Assembly (NCBI RefSeq): GCF_907164915.1
Contig: NC_061862.1
Coordinates: forward strand, 82,673,718-82,737,717
Source: Impatiens glandulifera
Lineage: Eukaryota > Streptophyta > Magnoliopsida > Ericales > Balsaminaceae
DNA length: 64,000 nt
Direction of reading: 5' to 3'
In this document: positions 20,515-31,996 of the stretch, one piece after another
How positions within the stretch are numbered: the stretch's first letter is position 1
How the letters are laid out: every line of letters begins with the position of its first letter
Notes under the pieces: model-generated
Told to the model about the DNA's origin: nothing
Database searches by the model: none
What the model saw: only the letters and a program-made list of their open reading frames with translations
Made by a program: the position numbers and the translations under genes

Positions 20515-21830
20515 GTTTTTTCACATGTATCAACTTCATGCCAATTTTGTTTGAAGATATGCAATTGATTAAACAAGGAAATTTGATATCTCTCCTTACT
20601 TTATTTCTAATATTTAAATTATTATTTGAATTAAAGATAATTAGCATAGATATCGTTATTTCCACATAAAATATAAACAAAATATTATTTATATATAAAT
20701 ATTTTAAATAAAAATAATATTAATCAAATCTTAATTTGATACAAATTAAAACCAATCCAAATTTAATGTTTATTTATATTTTAAATTAATGTAATATATA
20801 AATTTAAAAAACATTTAAAAAAATATAATACATACCAATCATATAAATTGACAACGTTCATTAGGTGAGAAAAAATATAATTTAAAAAAAAAAAAACATC
20901 ATTGAATTTTGAATAATATTACCATCAAATTAAAGTTTCATTTGAGTCTAATATTCGTTTTTATTATATACTTATTTGAAAAATAAAAATTTTAAAACAT
21001 TATCTAGCTAATTCATTGTTTTTTTTAATATTTTTTATATTTATAATAATTTTGATTATTTAATAACTAAATTTAATAAAAATGGACATTAATCAAAAAT
21101 AGAAAAATAAAAAAAATTTAAATAATAAATTATTTAAAAAGAAATAAATTAATATAATAAATAATTGGACAAATATAAAAATATTAAAATTAATATATAT
21201 ACAAATATATATATATAAATAATTAAAAATAATATATGTGATAATTATTATATACATTTTCTTAATTTGTTTGTTTATAATAATAAATTATTATAATGGA
21301 TAATTGGACAAATATTAAAAAATAATTAAATAAAGAATATGTACTAATAAAAAAATTGTTCATAATGTTGTAATATGTTTTTTTTATAAGAATAAATTAT
21401 TAAAATTATTTAAAATTAATATATATATATATAATTATATAAAAAAAATATGATAATAAAATAATAACTTTTTAAGTGTCTTAATTTGTTTTTTTTATAA
21501 TAATAAATAAGTCATAAATATATTTCTCAATAAATTTAAAACTTAGTATATTTAATTAAATAAATTTTTAATTTAAATATTTTTATTAATTTCTTTTACA
21601 GTTTTTATTTTAATTTTAGTCTTTTTAATTAATAGTATATTAAAGATATATATATTTATTGATATTTTCTTTTTAAGTTTATTTCAAGTATATATATTGT
21701 ATGAATTTTTGTATATATATATATAATTAATAATTTTAATATTAAAATGAAAAAAATTGTATTATTAAAATATCTTGAATTCATATATATTATCTAAATT
21801 ATCTTTTCAATGATGCATTATTAACCCTAA
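20515..21830. other. Very AT-rich spacer without a gene
   Basis: No coding frame, RNA gene or clear repeat is visible. Confidence 0.6.
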
Positions 21831-22345
21831 CCATTCTCAATTCTCACCATACTTAAGAATTCGACTATACCTTTTGGTTTTTTCTCACCCTCTATGGAAA
21901 AACTTTGAGATTTTCAAGTTGCATTCTTAAACATTCGATTACACATTTCGACATTATCTTAGGCCCTGAATCACCGTCCGTTGACGAACCCTTAGGTTTT
22001 CTCACCAAAGTTTGTTTTAATCAAGACAACATTCCCAACATTCGATTACACTTTTCGGCATGAACTTAGGCTCTAAATCACCCTCCGTGGACGACTTTTA
22101 GGTTTTTTCACTAATGTTTGTTTTACTCAACCCTCTATGAACGAACCATTAGGTTTTCTCACGTTACTCAAACCGACATTCTCGCTTCCACTTCATCTAC
22201 CAATGTTCGTGCACCCACATATAATAATAATTATTTTTAGAGGTATTCAAACCATAGTCTTAAGTATGAAATATCAACACTTTAACCGATAGACCACTTA
22301 TGATTTCTGAAACAATTTTGTGTAAGTATATATATTTTGTAAGTT
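21830..22345. repeat. Dispersed repeat, copy 1, with internal about 110-bp tandem units
   Basis: Units contain CATTCGATTACAC..TTCG, TCACCCTCCGTGGACGA and TTAGGTTTTCTCAC and repeat three times. The block ends with TTCGTGCACCCACATATAATAAT and a family 2 SINE-like copy. The same order recurs at 22,640-23,060. Confidence 0.65.
22235..22322 (-). repeat. SINE-like repeat family 2
   Basis: The minus strand has an A-box-like TGGTCTATCGGTTAAAGTG and a B-box-like ATGGTTTGAATACC. It lies inside the dispersed repeat. Confidence 0.5.
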
Positions 22346-22639
22346 ACATCTTGAATAACTATATATATTATATAAAATTTTTATTCATATACAAAATAAA
22401 TATAATAAAAATAATTATATCTCTTATCCTAATATTAAATAAAAATATTTTTGTTAATAATGATATATATAACATTATATATAATAAAATTAATTAAATT
22501 ACTCATCCTAATTTTATTTATTAAGTATGAGACATATGTAGTTCATATTTTAAAATTATTCTACTTTTTGTTGTTAAATTTATTTTGTTTTTTATGTTTT
22601 CCATATACATTTCACATAAATTTATCAGTATTTATTATA

Positions 22640-23060
22640 ATGCTTTAATCAAGACGACATTCCAACATTCGATTACATCTTTCGACATGATTTTAGCCCC
22701 AAATCACCCTTCATGGACGAACATTTATGTTTTTTCATCAATATTTGCATTACTTAAGCCGACATTCTCAACATAAAACTACACCTTTTGACATACATTC
22801 GCGCTTCCGCTTCATCTAGAAATGCTCGTGCACCCACTTATAATAATTATATTTAGAGATATTCGACTCATAATATTAAGTACAAAATGTTAACACTTTA
22901 ATCGCTAGACCACTTATTATTGTTGAAATAATTCAATAATTTGTGTATGAATATATATTTTTGTAAGTTACATTTTGAATAACTATATATATTAAATAAA
23001 TTTTTTATACTCATACAAAAAAAAAATAATTATATCTCTTATCCTAATATTAATTAAAAA
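22640..23060. repeat. Dispersed repeat, copy 2
   Basis: It matches copy 1 in order: ACATTCCAACATTCGATTAC, CACCCTTCATGGACGAAC, CTCGTGCACCCACTTATAAT, then a family 2 SINE-like copy and the run TAAGTTACATTTTGAATAAC. Confidence 0.65.
22840..22940 (-). repeat. SINE-like repeat family 2
   Basis: The minus strand has an A-box-like TGGTCTAGCGATTAAAGTG and a B-box-like GAGTCGAATATC. Confidence 0.5.
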
Positions 23061-23490
23061 TAATAATGATATATATAACATTATTATTATATCCTAATTT
23101 TTCTCAATATATTATATAAATTTATTAATAAAAATAATTTATTTTTTATTTTTTCTCTTAAATATATATTTATATATCTTATTTTAATTAAAAATATTTA
23201 TCTCCTAATTTAATTTTTAATATATAATAATTATATAATGTTACATATTTATTTATTTAATTTTATTTATAAATATTTATATCATATTTTTCCAAACTAT
23301 TATTTAAAAAAAAATACTAAATATTTTTTTTGTGTTTTATATATCTTTTTTCTTATTTTAATTTATATGTATGTAATATTTGATTTAATAAGTTAAGATT
23401 TTATTTATATATAAATATAATAAATTAAGAAAATATTTATATGAAATTATTGATGTTAGAGATTATTATATATGTATTATATTTTTATAA
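23060..23490. other. AT-rich spacer
   Basis: Nothing beyond AT-rich low-complexity sequence is seen. Confidence 0.6.
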
Positions 23491-23494
23491 ATGT

Positions 23495-23735
23495 CGAGGG
23501 TACATTAAATTTTGTGTAGAATTTAAATTATAAAGGCTTATTAGCTTAGTTCGTTAAATGGTTTTATTTGTTTTTGTTAGGTTACAAGTTCGAGACATAG
23601 TTATAACATTTTTAATTTTATTTTTAAATATTTCAAGTTTATGGTCGGGTCAACCCACGATCCGACCAAAGTATCCATTTACTTTCAGATATATATCTAA
23701 ATCAACCACAACTTTTGATCCGACAAATTCAAATT
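23495..23735 (+). repeat. SINE-like repeat family 1, plus copy
   Basis: It has an A-box-like TAGCTTAGTTCGTTAAATGG and a B-box-like GGTTACAAGTTCGAGAC, then the family tail with GGTCGGGTCAACCCACGATC. An (AT)n run of about 40 bp follows at 23,740-23,780. Confidence 0.57.
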
Positions 23736-23736
23736 A

Positions 23737-23781
<45 letters not shown>

Positions 23782-23939
23782 TTAACACGATACCCACAAC
23801 CATGACTTTCTCCTGGGTTGATCCGGGGCCAAGATATCCACTCTCAAGGCCTCAATCAAAATATCACATAAATCTGCCATTAAAGCTTCAAGCTTCTTGA
23901 TTTTTTGAATTTTTGGATAAAACCTTTAATCTCGCATTT

Positions 23940-25400
23940 AGGCATCCCCAAAGCGTTTCTAAGCTTTAAGGAGTATTCTTCAATCATTAGTAAGCTTTCA
24001 ATCAACCTTTAATCCAATCTTCTTGTTTGAAATTAAAAATTTTATATTTCAGTTTTCATAAGTTTGTATGTTGCTTGGTTGTTGAATTTTTTGATTGGCA
24101 AAATGATCCTAAGATCATTTGCAAGCTTTCTGTTGAAGTTAAAACCGACCAATCAATCTAAAACAGAAAATCTCAAATTTAAATTTGAAAAAATCCAAAA
24201 TCGGGTTTAATGTTCTTGAGCTTTTGCTCAAGAACAACAACCCAAAAAACTTCTCAACATGTTTCTAATGACGTTGAGAACCTATTTGGATCATGTTTGA
24301 TCCATCCCGATCATGTTTGATCAAAATTCAAATTTTCATAAAAAATGAAAAATTCAAATTTTGAATTGGTCAAAACAAAAAGGAAGTGTTCATGTTTTGG
24401 TTCTAATCAATCATATGAAATATAAGGAAGTTGCCCGCAAGCTCCTTACACTTCAATAAAGCCTAAAAACCAAAATCATATTTTTACATTAAAACTGTTT
24501 TGGTTAAATGGATCATCATCCCGATCGAATGACACTTTAGAATGATGTTCATAATGATTCTAGGAACTTTGTGAAGCTTCCCATGCCTAGGATCAAAGAA
24601 TAAAAGCCTCAATCAAAATTGCAAAACTTGAAGTTTTGATGTTCTTGAGGACCAAGAGCTCCGACTGAGGAATCTCGACTAGGACTGAGATCTCCGACCG
24701 ATGATACTAACCTAGAACCGAGGACTCGTACCCGACCGATAACTCTAAAATCTAGGAATGAGGAAGTTAGGCCCAGACTAACTAGGGATGGTGATTTCCA
24801 CACCTGACCGATGGACTTCAGCACCCCTACCGAGGATCTCTGAACTCAAACCAAAGAACTTCCGACCCTAGGACCGAGGGTTTTAGCCCCTACTGATAAA
24901 AAAACGCACATAGGAATGAGGATAGTGGTCCTAGGGTTTGTTTGGTTGTACTTTTAAATTTCCAAAATTATTTTGGTAATTTGGGGACTCCAAACAAATT
25001 TCCAAATTTTTTATAAAAATAGAAAATGACTTCAAAATATTTTTGGAATGTTTTTCAAAAAAAATATTTTGTTAAGAATCGTTTGTAATTTATTTTTAAA
25101 CCCTAATGTGTTTTTAAACTAATATTCTTCAAGTATATTGCTCTCTAGTCATCACCATCAACAATATGTACTAGCATTTAAATATTGTTGTTATAATTTT
25201 AAATATACAAAAAATTGTGCAAGTCTAGGACCTGAAGAATAATTGGTTAAAATAAAACGTTATACAACAAATTTTTCAAAAGCCAAGATTTTATAAAGTA
25301 GAGACTGTTTTTAAAACGAGTATGGAGAATGAAGCTTGAAAACTCTTTCCCGAATATTACCAAACTACGAATCAAACGAAATTCTAGTGAAAATACGTTT
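23940..25400 (+). repeat. Left arm of a 3.4-kb inverted repeat
   Basis: The reverse complement of this arm matches 25,770-27,330. Examples: AAACAGTCTCTACTT and ATTCGGGAAAGAGTTTTC from 25,290-25,390 are found as AAACAGTCTCTACTT and CTCGGGAAAGGTCTTCC at 25,815-25,870; CATTAGGGTTTAAAAA pairs with 26,050. The loop between the arms is about 370 bp. The arm includes a degenerate CCGACCGA-rich tract at 24,650-24,890. No coding frame is convincing. Confidence 0.75.
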
Positions 25401-25769
25401 GTATATTGTAACCCCTGGGAAATTCCGTCCGTAGATTAACACGTGTCTGGTGGACACGTGGCAATACGAATCAAACTCGATGTTCGATGATTTCAACATT
25501 GGTTTGCGTGTCATGCAACTTTTAAAATAAAATACTATTTTAAAAATATTTTGATAGTACTTGGAAGATTTTAAAATTAATTATTTAAACATAATTAAAT
25601 TTAATTCAAATTTTAATAATATGGGGATTTGTTATAATCAAATGACGATTTGATTTGAAATTCGATTTAAATTAATTAAAAATAATTAATTTAAGAAAAT
25701 ATTTATTTGAAGACAGAGTCACCAATTGATTTTAGAAAATTAATAAAAAGGATTACGTGTACAACATAT
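25401..25769. other. Loop of the inverted repeat, with paired G-box motifs
   Basis: It contains two CACGTG cores facing each other (about 25,440 and 25,456; ACACGTGTC ... GACACGTGG), a short inverted repeat typical of bZIP/bHLH sites. No gene is seen. Confidence 0.45.
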
Positions 25770-27330
25770 TTTACACTAGATTTCTTTTAGTTTGAAGTTT
25801 GGTGGTACTCGGGAAAGGTCTTCCGCGCTTCATCCTCAGTACCCATTAGAAAACAGTCTCTACTTATAAAATTGACTTTTGAAAATCGATTGTTTAACGT
25901 TTGAGTTTAAACATTTATTTTTCTGGTCCTAGTCATGCTTCTAAGTTTAACATTGTTTAAAATATTGAAACATCAATATTTAAATGTTGGTACCTATTGC
26001 GGATGATAACTATGGTAGAAATACCTAAAGAATATATCAGTCATTTCTTAAAGGCATTAGGGTTTAGAAACAAACACCAAACAAGCCCCGTTAAATATTT
26101 TTGTGGAAATGTCCCAAAATGTTTAAAATACATTTTCTAATTTTTCAGGATTTTTAGAAAATGATTTGAAGTCCCAAAATTATAAAAATAATTTTGGATT
26201 TTTAGAAGTGGAACCAAGCAGGCCTTAGGACCGGAGTTCTAAGGCTTGGGTCCGATTTTATCCGTCGGGGTCTGAAGACCCTCTGTCTAGGCTCGAGAGC
26301 TCTCAGTCTGAGTACAAGAGTCTCTCGGTCGAGGTGTTAAGGACTCTCGGTTCTTAACTAATCTTACCAGTCTATGTGTAAAAACAAATCAGTTCTAAAT
26401 TAGCCTGAGGCTAGGCTTCTCTATCGAGGTGTATAAACATTTCAGTTGGGGTCTAACTCTGGGCTAAGTTTCTCGGTCCTTGGTCTTGGAAGTCTCGGTC
26501 CCGGGTCTAGGATTCTGGGTCCAGGTTTGGACCTCTTGGTCCTAGGTCTTGGGAAACTCGGTCTCAGGTTTGGATTTATCAGTCGTGGAACCTGGGAGTT
26601 TCAGTCCCAAGTCAAACCTGTCGGTCCTAGTTCCGAATTCTATTGGTCCTAGGTCGGACCTCTTAGTTAAGAATCCTTTGTCGGATTTCTCAATCCTAGC
26701 TCAAGAACATCGGTCCTATGTCTCGACCCTATCTCAAGAACACCGATCATAGGTCTTAGTCCTGGTTTATTTTTTTTGGTCCTTGATCTTAGTCGGATCT
26801 CTCGATCTTAGGCTCACATGCCTCGATCCTCAAGAACACAAGGATTCAATTTTTAAAATTCATTTTTATCTATGATTCTTTGATCTAAGATCTTGGGTAT
26901 CTTCACAAAGCTCCCAGGAACATGTTGATCATTATCTCAAGGTATCAATCGACTTGGATGATAATCAATTTGTTCAAAACAGTTTATGATAAAATTTGGG
27001 TTTCTGATTTAAAAGTTGTTTTGAAGTGAAAAAAGCTATCCAATAGCTTTCTTATAACATATATTTGATTGGTACCAAAACAATAACACTTTCTATTTAA
27101 TTAATCGGTTCTATCATATCCAGATAGTTTATAAACCATCCAAGGATGAATTCTTAACCATAAAACAACATAAACAACAAGCATACAAGCTAATGCAATT
27201 TGAAATATATTTTTTTTTAAATTCAAACTATAAGTATTAATTAAATGTTGATTTGAACCAAGGATTGAAGAGTACTCCTTGATCCTTAGGAAAACTTTCT
27301 AGACGCACAAATCCAATCTTGAAGGCTTAA
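25770..27330 (-). repeat. Right arm of the 3.4-kb inverted repeat
   Basis: It is the reverse partner of 23,940-25,400, ending with GATTGAAGAGTACTCCTTGAT, which pairs with AAGGAGTATTCTTCAATC near 23,970. Partial third copies in direct orientation with the left arm lie at 28,810-29,010. Confidence 0.75.
26220..26830. repeat. Degenerate TCGGTCCTAGGTC minisatellite
   Basis: Words such as CTCGGTCC, GGTCCTAGGTC and TCTTGGG recur every about 25-30 bp with many changes. The left arm has the matching tract, so this predates or shared in the inversion. Confidence 0.6.
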
Positions 27331-27399
27331 CCAAAAAATCCGAAAATCCAAAACTTTAAACTTTCATGGCAGATTTTAATTTTTTTTATTTGAGGCTTC

Positions 27400-28800
27400 T
27401 ATGTTGGTAGGTTACCTTCGGAATGAGTTGAAGGGAGTATTGACACTCATCCTAGGTCGGTTGGAGGAGCTTAGTGGCCTAAATCAATTAAAAGTCATTA
27501 ATAGCTTTTGACTGTTCTTGTCTGACAATCATCGGAATATGGTGATTCATCCCTATTTTGGTAGGGGAGAATGATCACCATCGTAGGGTGATCATTCTGG
27601 CTTTCGAACCAGTCAAAACAATCAACCAATGACTGAGTTCAAAAACCAAAAATCATCACGACTTCTTCATGTTTATCCTCACAACGTCGCGATGAAGAAG
27701 GTGATCGGAGAAAAAAACGACGTCGTTTCATCTGTTTTTGGCATTTCGTTGGCATTCCGTCAACGCTTGAGCGGTCCGTTAGCGTTCTGCAATTGGTTGC
27801 CCCGTGTGCGCGCGCTTCCTTACGACAACAGGTTGGGTGGAGCACTCTAGGGCATTGGATGAAAATCCAACGTTGATCCAACGCGCGCGGTTGCAGTTGT
27901 AGCTTTTTCTCCCTATTTCGGCTACACCTTATTATGAATTTTTTATTTATTAAAACCTTAATGATTTGTTTGAAATTGGTTTTTCCTTCCTCCTTTTGGC
28001 TTTAATTTTGATATTTAATATGAAATATATTTTACCATTTTTTTTTATTTTTAGGATTTTAAATAAATAATTCTCTTTAGATAAAATTGATACAAAAATT
28101 CATCAAAATTATTTATTTTTGTCATTTAATTTTTCTAAAATTATTTTGAGATATTAAGGGCATAACATTTATCCCAAATATTTATTTATTTATTTTGGCA
28201 TTAACTCTTATTTAGTTTGATTAATTAACACATTAATTGATTCTAATTACTTGTTTTAAATAGGTTTTTGTCCATGAGATTAATTATTTTGATCTTATTT
28301 ATTTAAACATAATTCAAAATAATTAATTTAATAGTATAAATTTGAGTATAGATTTTTAGTGCTTACATATACGTACACCTTTTATTACTTTTAAAAATCA
28401 ATTTTCGACTCTGTTTCAAATAAATAAAATTTTAAATTAATTAAATTTAACTAGTTTAATTACGGATTTCTAAAAATCAAAATTTTATTTGATTATTGCA
28501 AATATAAAATATTTTTTAAACTTGAACTCAAATTAATTATTTTTATAATTAATTTCAAACTCGGATTCGTTTAATCTTTTAAAATAATGTTTTATTTTAA
28601 AATAATTTCTAACACGCAAACTGATGTTTGTATTTTTCGAATTTCGAACTTTTTCAGGACGAGAGTTTTTTAAATCAATTTTACGGGACGAGAGTTTTTT
28701 CGGAACAGGGTTATAGTTGTATCGATTTTATCCCAAATAAATTATTTGTTAAATCCCAAAAATATAAAAAAAATAATAATAAAATAAACGTCATATTTAT
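27400..28800. other. Non-coding stretch with a GC-rich island
   Basis: The island at about 27,690-27,890 (ACGACGTCGTTT palindrome, GCGCGCGC words) is unlike its AT-rich surroundings and resembles a retroelement non-coding segment. Opposing short frames there have no recognisable homology. I see no gene. Confidence 0.4.
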
Positions 28801-28809
28801 TAAAAATAT

Positions 28810-29010
28810 TTTGCATATTTTGTGTATGTCTAGGACCTAAAGGATAATTTGTTAAATAAAACGTAATAAAACCAAATTTTCAAAATCCAAATCTTTATAA
28901 AGTAGAGACCGTTTTAAACATGTAGGGAGGACATAACGTTAAGCTATTTCCTGAGTATCACCGAACTACGAACCTAAAAGAGATTATAGTAAAAAATACG
29001 TTTGTAAACA
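28810..29010 (+). repeat. Third partial copy of the inverted-repeat arm
   Basis: GTCTAGGACCTAAAGGATAA, TTATAAAGTAGAGACCGTTTT and ACCGAACTACGAAC match 25,220-25,400 in the same orientation. Confidence 0.7.
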
Positions 29011-29175
29011 TATAATTTTATTTATTTTAAATCAAAATTCAATTGACGACTCTTAACAAAGAAATAGTCTTTTAAATTAATTTTTTTATTATTTAAAATA
29101 CATATTTTGTTATTTTAAATATGAAAAAATATTTAAAATTTGATCCAAAATTAATTATTGTTATAATATAATATC

Positions 29176-29210
29176 GATATTATCACAATTTATCGTACTG
29201 TGATAATATC
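29176..29210. repeat. Perfect 12-bp hairpin
   Basis: GATATTATCACA and TGTGATAATATC are separated by 11 bases. Confidence 0.8.
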
Positions 29211-29294
29211 TTATATTTATATTATATCTCCAATATAATATTGGACCGTGCATAACTCTCTGAAGTCCTCGTTGACCTATTAGTTCACCCATTA

Positions 29295-29415
29295 TTTTAA
29301 TTTTTTTTTAATGTTGAGATAATTTGACAATGTGAAAGCATCTCTTAGTATTCTTTTTAATTTTTTTTAATGTTGAGATAATTTGACAATGTGAAAGCAT
29401 CTCTTAGTATTCTTT
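29295..29415. repeat. Two-copy tandem duplication, about 61 bp
   Basis: TTGAGATAATTTGACAATG and GAAAGCATCTCTTAGTATTC occur twice in succession with nearly no change. Confidence 0.9.
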
Positions 29416-29786
29416 GGAGCCAGCTCTTCTGGTTCATTAATCAGATTATACATATCTCTCTCATCTAGCAGAACCTCAATCACATTAATGGTGTGTTGTT
29501 TTGGCAACGAATTCGTCTGACTTTCGGGACTAGGATGACTTTTTCATAAATGAGATTTTGTATCACATATTCTCAATACCAGCGAAAGCAAGGCCATTAA
29601 TCCTACGTGGCCTTGCCAGATAGGAGAGAGGAAAAATAATTAAACGTTTCAATTTTCCCCTCTTTCTTCTTCCCTCTCTTTCTTCTTTTCATTTATCACT
29701 TTCAGCGAACCCCGACTTCTTCTCTAGAGATTTTTCTCTCGGCATCCCCGACTTCTTCTACTTTCTTCATCTTCTTTTAATCGAAA

Positions 29787-30731
29787 ATGGTAAGAGAACT
29801 CCTTCGTGTATGTTCACTTCATTGTCTGCCTTTGTGTTCACTTCATACTATTTTTTCAAGCTGGTGGTCCAGGTACATCTCCATGCAAGACTCTAAGATC
29901 TCCCAGATCTCCAAGGACAAGGTAAATAACATCTTCTCTTTTAGAATCTTAGATCATTTTGATGATTTAAAGATCGTTTAGGTTTTTGCGGTTAGGGTTA
30001 GGGTTATGGTTAGGGATTTTTATGATTAAGATGATTTTAATGATTTTAACGATAAAAACTATGATTATTGTGTATTTGCTACATTATGGGTCCCGAAAGT
30101 GTGGTTTCGGGACCTGAAAGTGTGGTTTCGGGACCCGAAAGTGTGGTTTCGAGACCCGAAAGTATGATTATATAATGTTTGCTGAATTAAGGATCCCGAA
30201 AGTGTGGTTTCGGGACCCAAAATGGATGGTTTCGGGACCCGAAAGTATGATTATATAATGTTTGCTGAATTAATGGTTCCGAAAGTGTAGTTTAGGGACC
30301 CGAAATGGATGGTTTTGGGACCCGAAAGTATGATTATATAATATTTGTTGAATTAAGGGTCCCGAAAGTGTGGTTTCGGGACCCGAAATGTGTGGTTTCG
30401 GGACCCGGAAGTGGGATTATATCATGTTTACTGAATTAAAGGTCCCGAAAGTGTGGTTTTGGGACCCGAAAGTGAGATTATATCATGTTTGCTGAATTAA
30501 GGGTCTCAAAAGTGTGGTTTCGGGACCCGAAATAGGGTGTTTCGGGACCCAAAAGTATGATTATATAATGTTTGGCTGTTATGGGTCCCGAAATAGGTGG
30601 TTTCGGGACCCGAAATATGGTGTTTTGGGACCCGAAATAGGTGGTTTCGGGGCCCGAAATGAGTAGTTATCATGGTTTTTATCTGATTATCTGCTTCATG
30701 GTTTTTAAATGTTTAGCTTTTGTTTTTGTAG
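29787..30731 (+). other. Presumed 5' exons and first introns of the Ulp1-like gene
   Basis: A pyrimidine-rich leader precedes an ATG at 29,787 that is directly followed by a GTAAGAG donor. A likely small exon ends at ACAAG|GTAAAT (29,921). An intron to TTTTTGTAG (30,731) holds the palindromic minisatellite. The splice phase into the next exon does not fit simply, so the exon choice is tentative. Confidence 0.4.
30085..30660. repeat. Palindromic minisatellite, block 1 (intron)
   Basis: Units alternate TTTCGGGACCCGAAA with short spacers such as GTGTGG or TGGATGG, in higher-order units closed by ATTATATAATGTTTGCTGAA. The core is its own reverse complement except for the centre base. Confidence 0.92.
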
Positions 30732-31996
30732 GGCAAATAAACATAAAAGGAATGTCCAAGAAGCATCTCCCAAAGTAGTTCCCAAATTCCCCAAAGCAGC
30801 AGCTCCCAAAGTAGCTCCCAAATCCCCCAAAGCAGCAGCTCCCAAAGCAGCCCCCTACAACTTATTTTTAACTAGGACATCGTCTTATGGCCTTTTCAAT
30901 CTTCTTCAAATGCTGTCTAAGGAACAAAAAGATGTTGTGAAGTCAATAGGCTTTAACTCTCTACTATCATTATCGCTTTCAAAATGCCCCGGGAAGATCT
31001 CTCGTTATCTAGTCAGATAGTCTGACTGTAATAAATGTTCATTCACCCTAGAGAATGGCGAGGAAGTGAAAATTGAAGAAGAGGATGTTCATATGATATT
31101 GGGTCTCCTCAGAGGGGAGCTGGACATTGTAGAATACGAGAATAACGAGACTAATGACAAGTTGAAGGCATTTATGACTCGATGGGGGTAACCCTGTTAA
31201 TGGTGCTCATTTAGTGACTGTTATGTCGATGAAAATGATTGAGAACAAAGTTGCTGACAACAATTTCAAGATAGACTTCGTATTATTTGTTGTTAGCTGC
31301 TTTCTCTAGTGTGATCACCTAGGTCAACTATCCAGGTATATCTCATTTCTGTTATTTTCACTTACATGACAACATATATGTATTGTTAAATAATCCTCAA
31401 ATATGTTTTTTTCACTTGAAGGTATAGAATTCTGAAATCTATTTCAGATGTTCATAATATCAAGAAGTTCAATTGGTGCAAATTTGTACTCGAAGGATTA
31501 GTTCAATCATGCGCAAAAGTGAAGGAGAATGGAAAACGATATTTTCAAGGACCACAGACGTTCCTTATTGTAAGTTATCACTAATTAATTTCCCTATATT
31601 AAAAAATAATTGGTTTTAACATATGTTTGTTTTCAGTTGTGCTACGTGTATAGGGTGAGCAACCCTGAACTGGGAGGAGTTAATGAGCGATGATTTCCTA
31701 TACTGTCATGTTGGAATGACACGACGTTGAAGTTTAGGCTGGATACAGAGTGGGAAAATGGAGGATTTGGACGTGGAAGCTTTGTGGGACGAATTCCACT
31801 ACTGGGGATGTGGGGGGAGAACGATGAGGAGGATACTGATGTGGGGGAGAACGAGGAGGAGGATATGAATGAGGAGGATAATGATGTGGGGGTGTCTTAG
31901 CCTCCAAAGGCAACAACAACAGAACCTAAGAAGGCAACACCTAGGAAGAGGTCAGAACCAATGAATTCAACACATATGAATGATGGCCTACCACCT
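30732..31996 (+). pseudogene. Ulp1-like transposon gene, 5' half, split by the Ogre element
   Basis: Exons: 30,732-31,335; 31,422-31,569; 31,637 to the insertion. Junctions are AG|GTATAT...GAAG|G, ATT|GTAAGT...TTCAG|TTG, and phases fit. The product has an AAPK-rich start, then the N-terminal domain common to plant Ulp1-type transposon proteins: LSKEQKDVVKSIGFNSLL, EEEDVHMILGLLRG, FVLFVVSCFL, VHNIKKFNWCKFVLEGLV and FLILCYVYRV. An acidic tail (GENEEEDMNEED) and a basic stretch follow. It is broken by TAG 31,018-31,020, a frame change near 31,190, TGA 31,691-31,693, TAG 31,898-31,900 and TAG in SCFL*C. The reading frame passes exactly through the insertion point into 60,922. Confidence 0.8.
31992..31996. 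repeat. Target site duplication CACCT, left copy (Ogre)
   Basis: It is paired with 60,917-60,921. Removing the element with one copy restores an uninterrupted reading frame in the Ulp1-like exon. Confidence 0.9.

Noticed and set aside
24609..26752. Short frames in the TCGGTCC minisatellite arms
   Set aside because: Serine/leucine/glycine-rich readings produced by the repeat; not shared as a frame between the two arms.
29988..30016. Telomere-like GGTTAGGGTTAGGGTTATGG run
   Set aside because: Only three to four units, 6-bp rather than the 7-bp plant unit, and inside an intron of the Ulp1-like gene. Not a telomere or a clear interstitial telomeric array.
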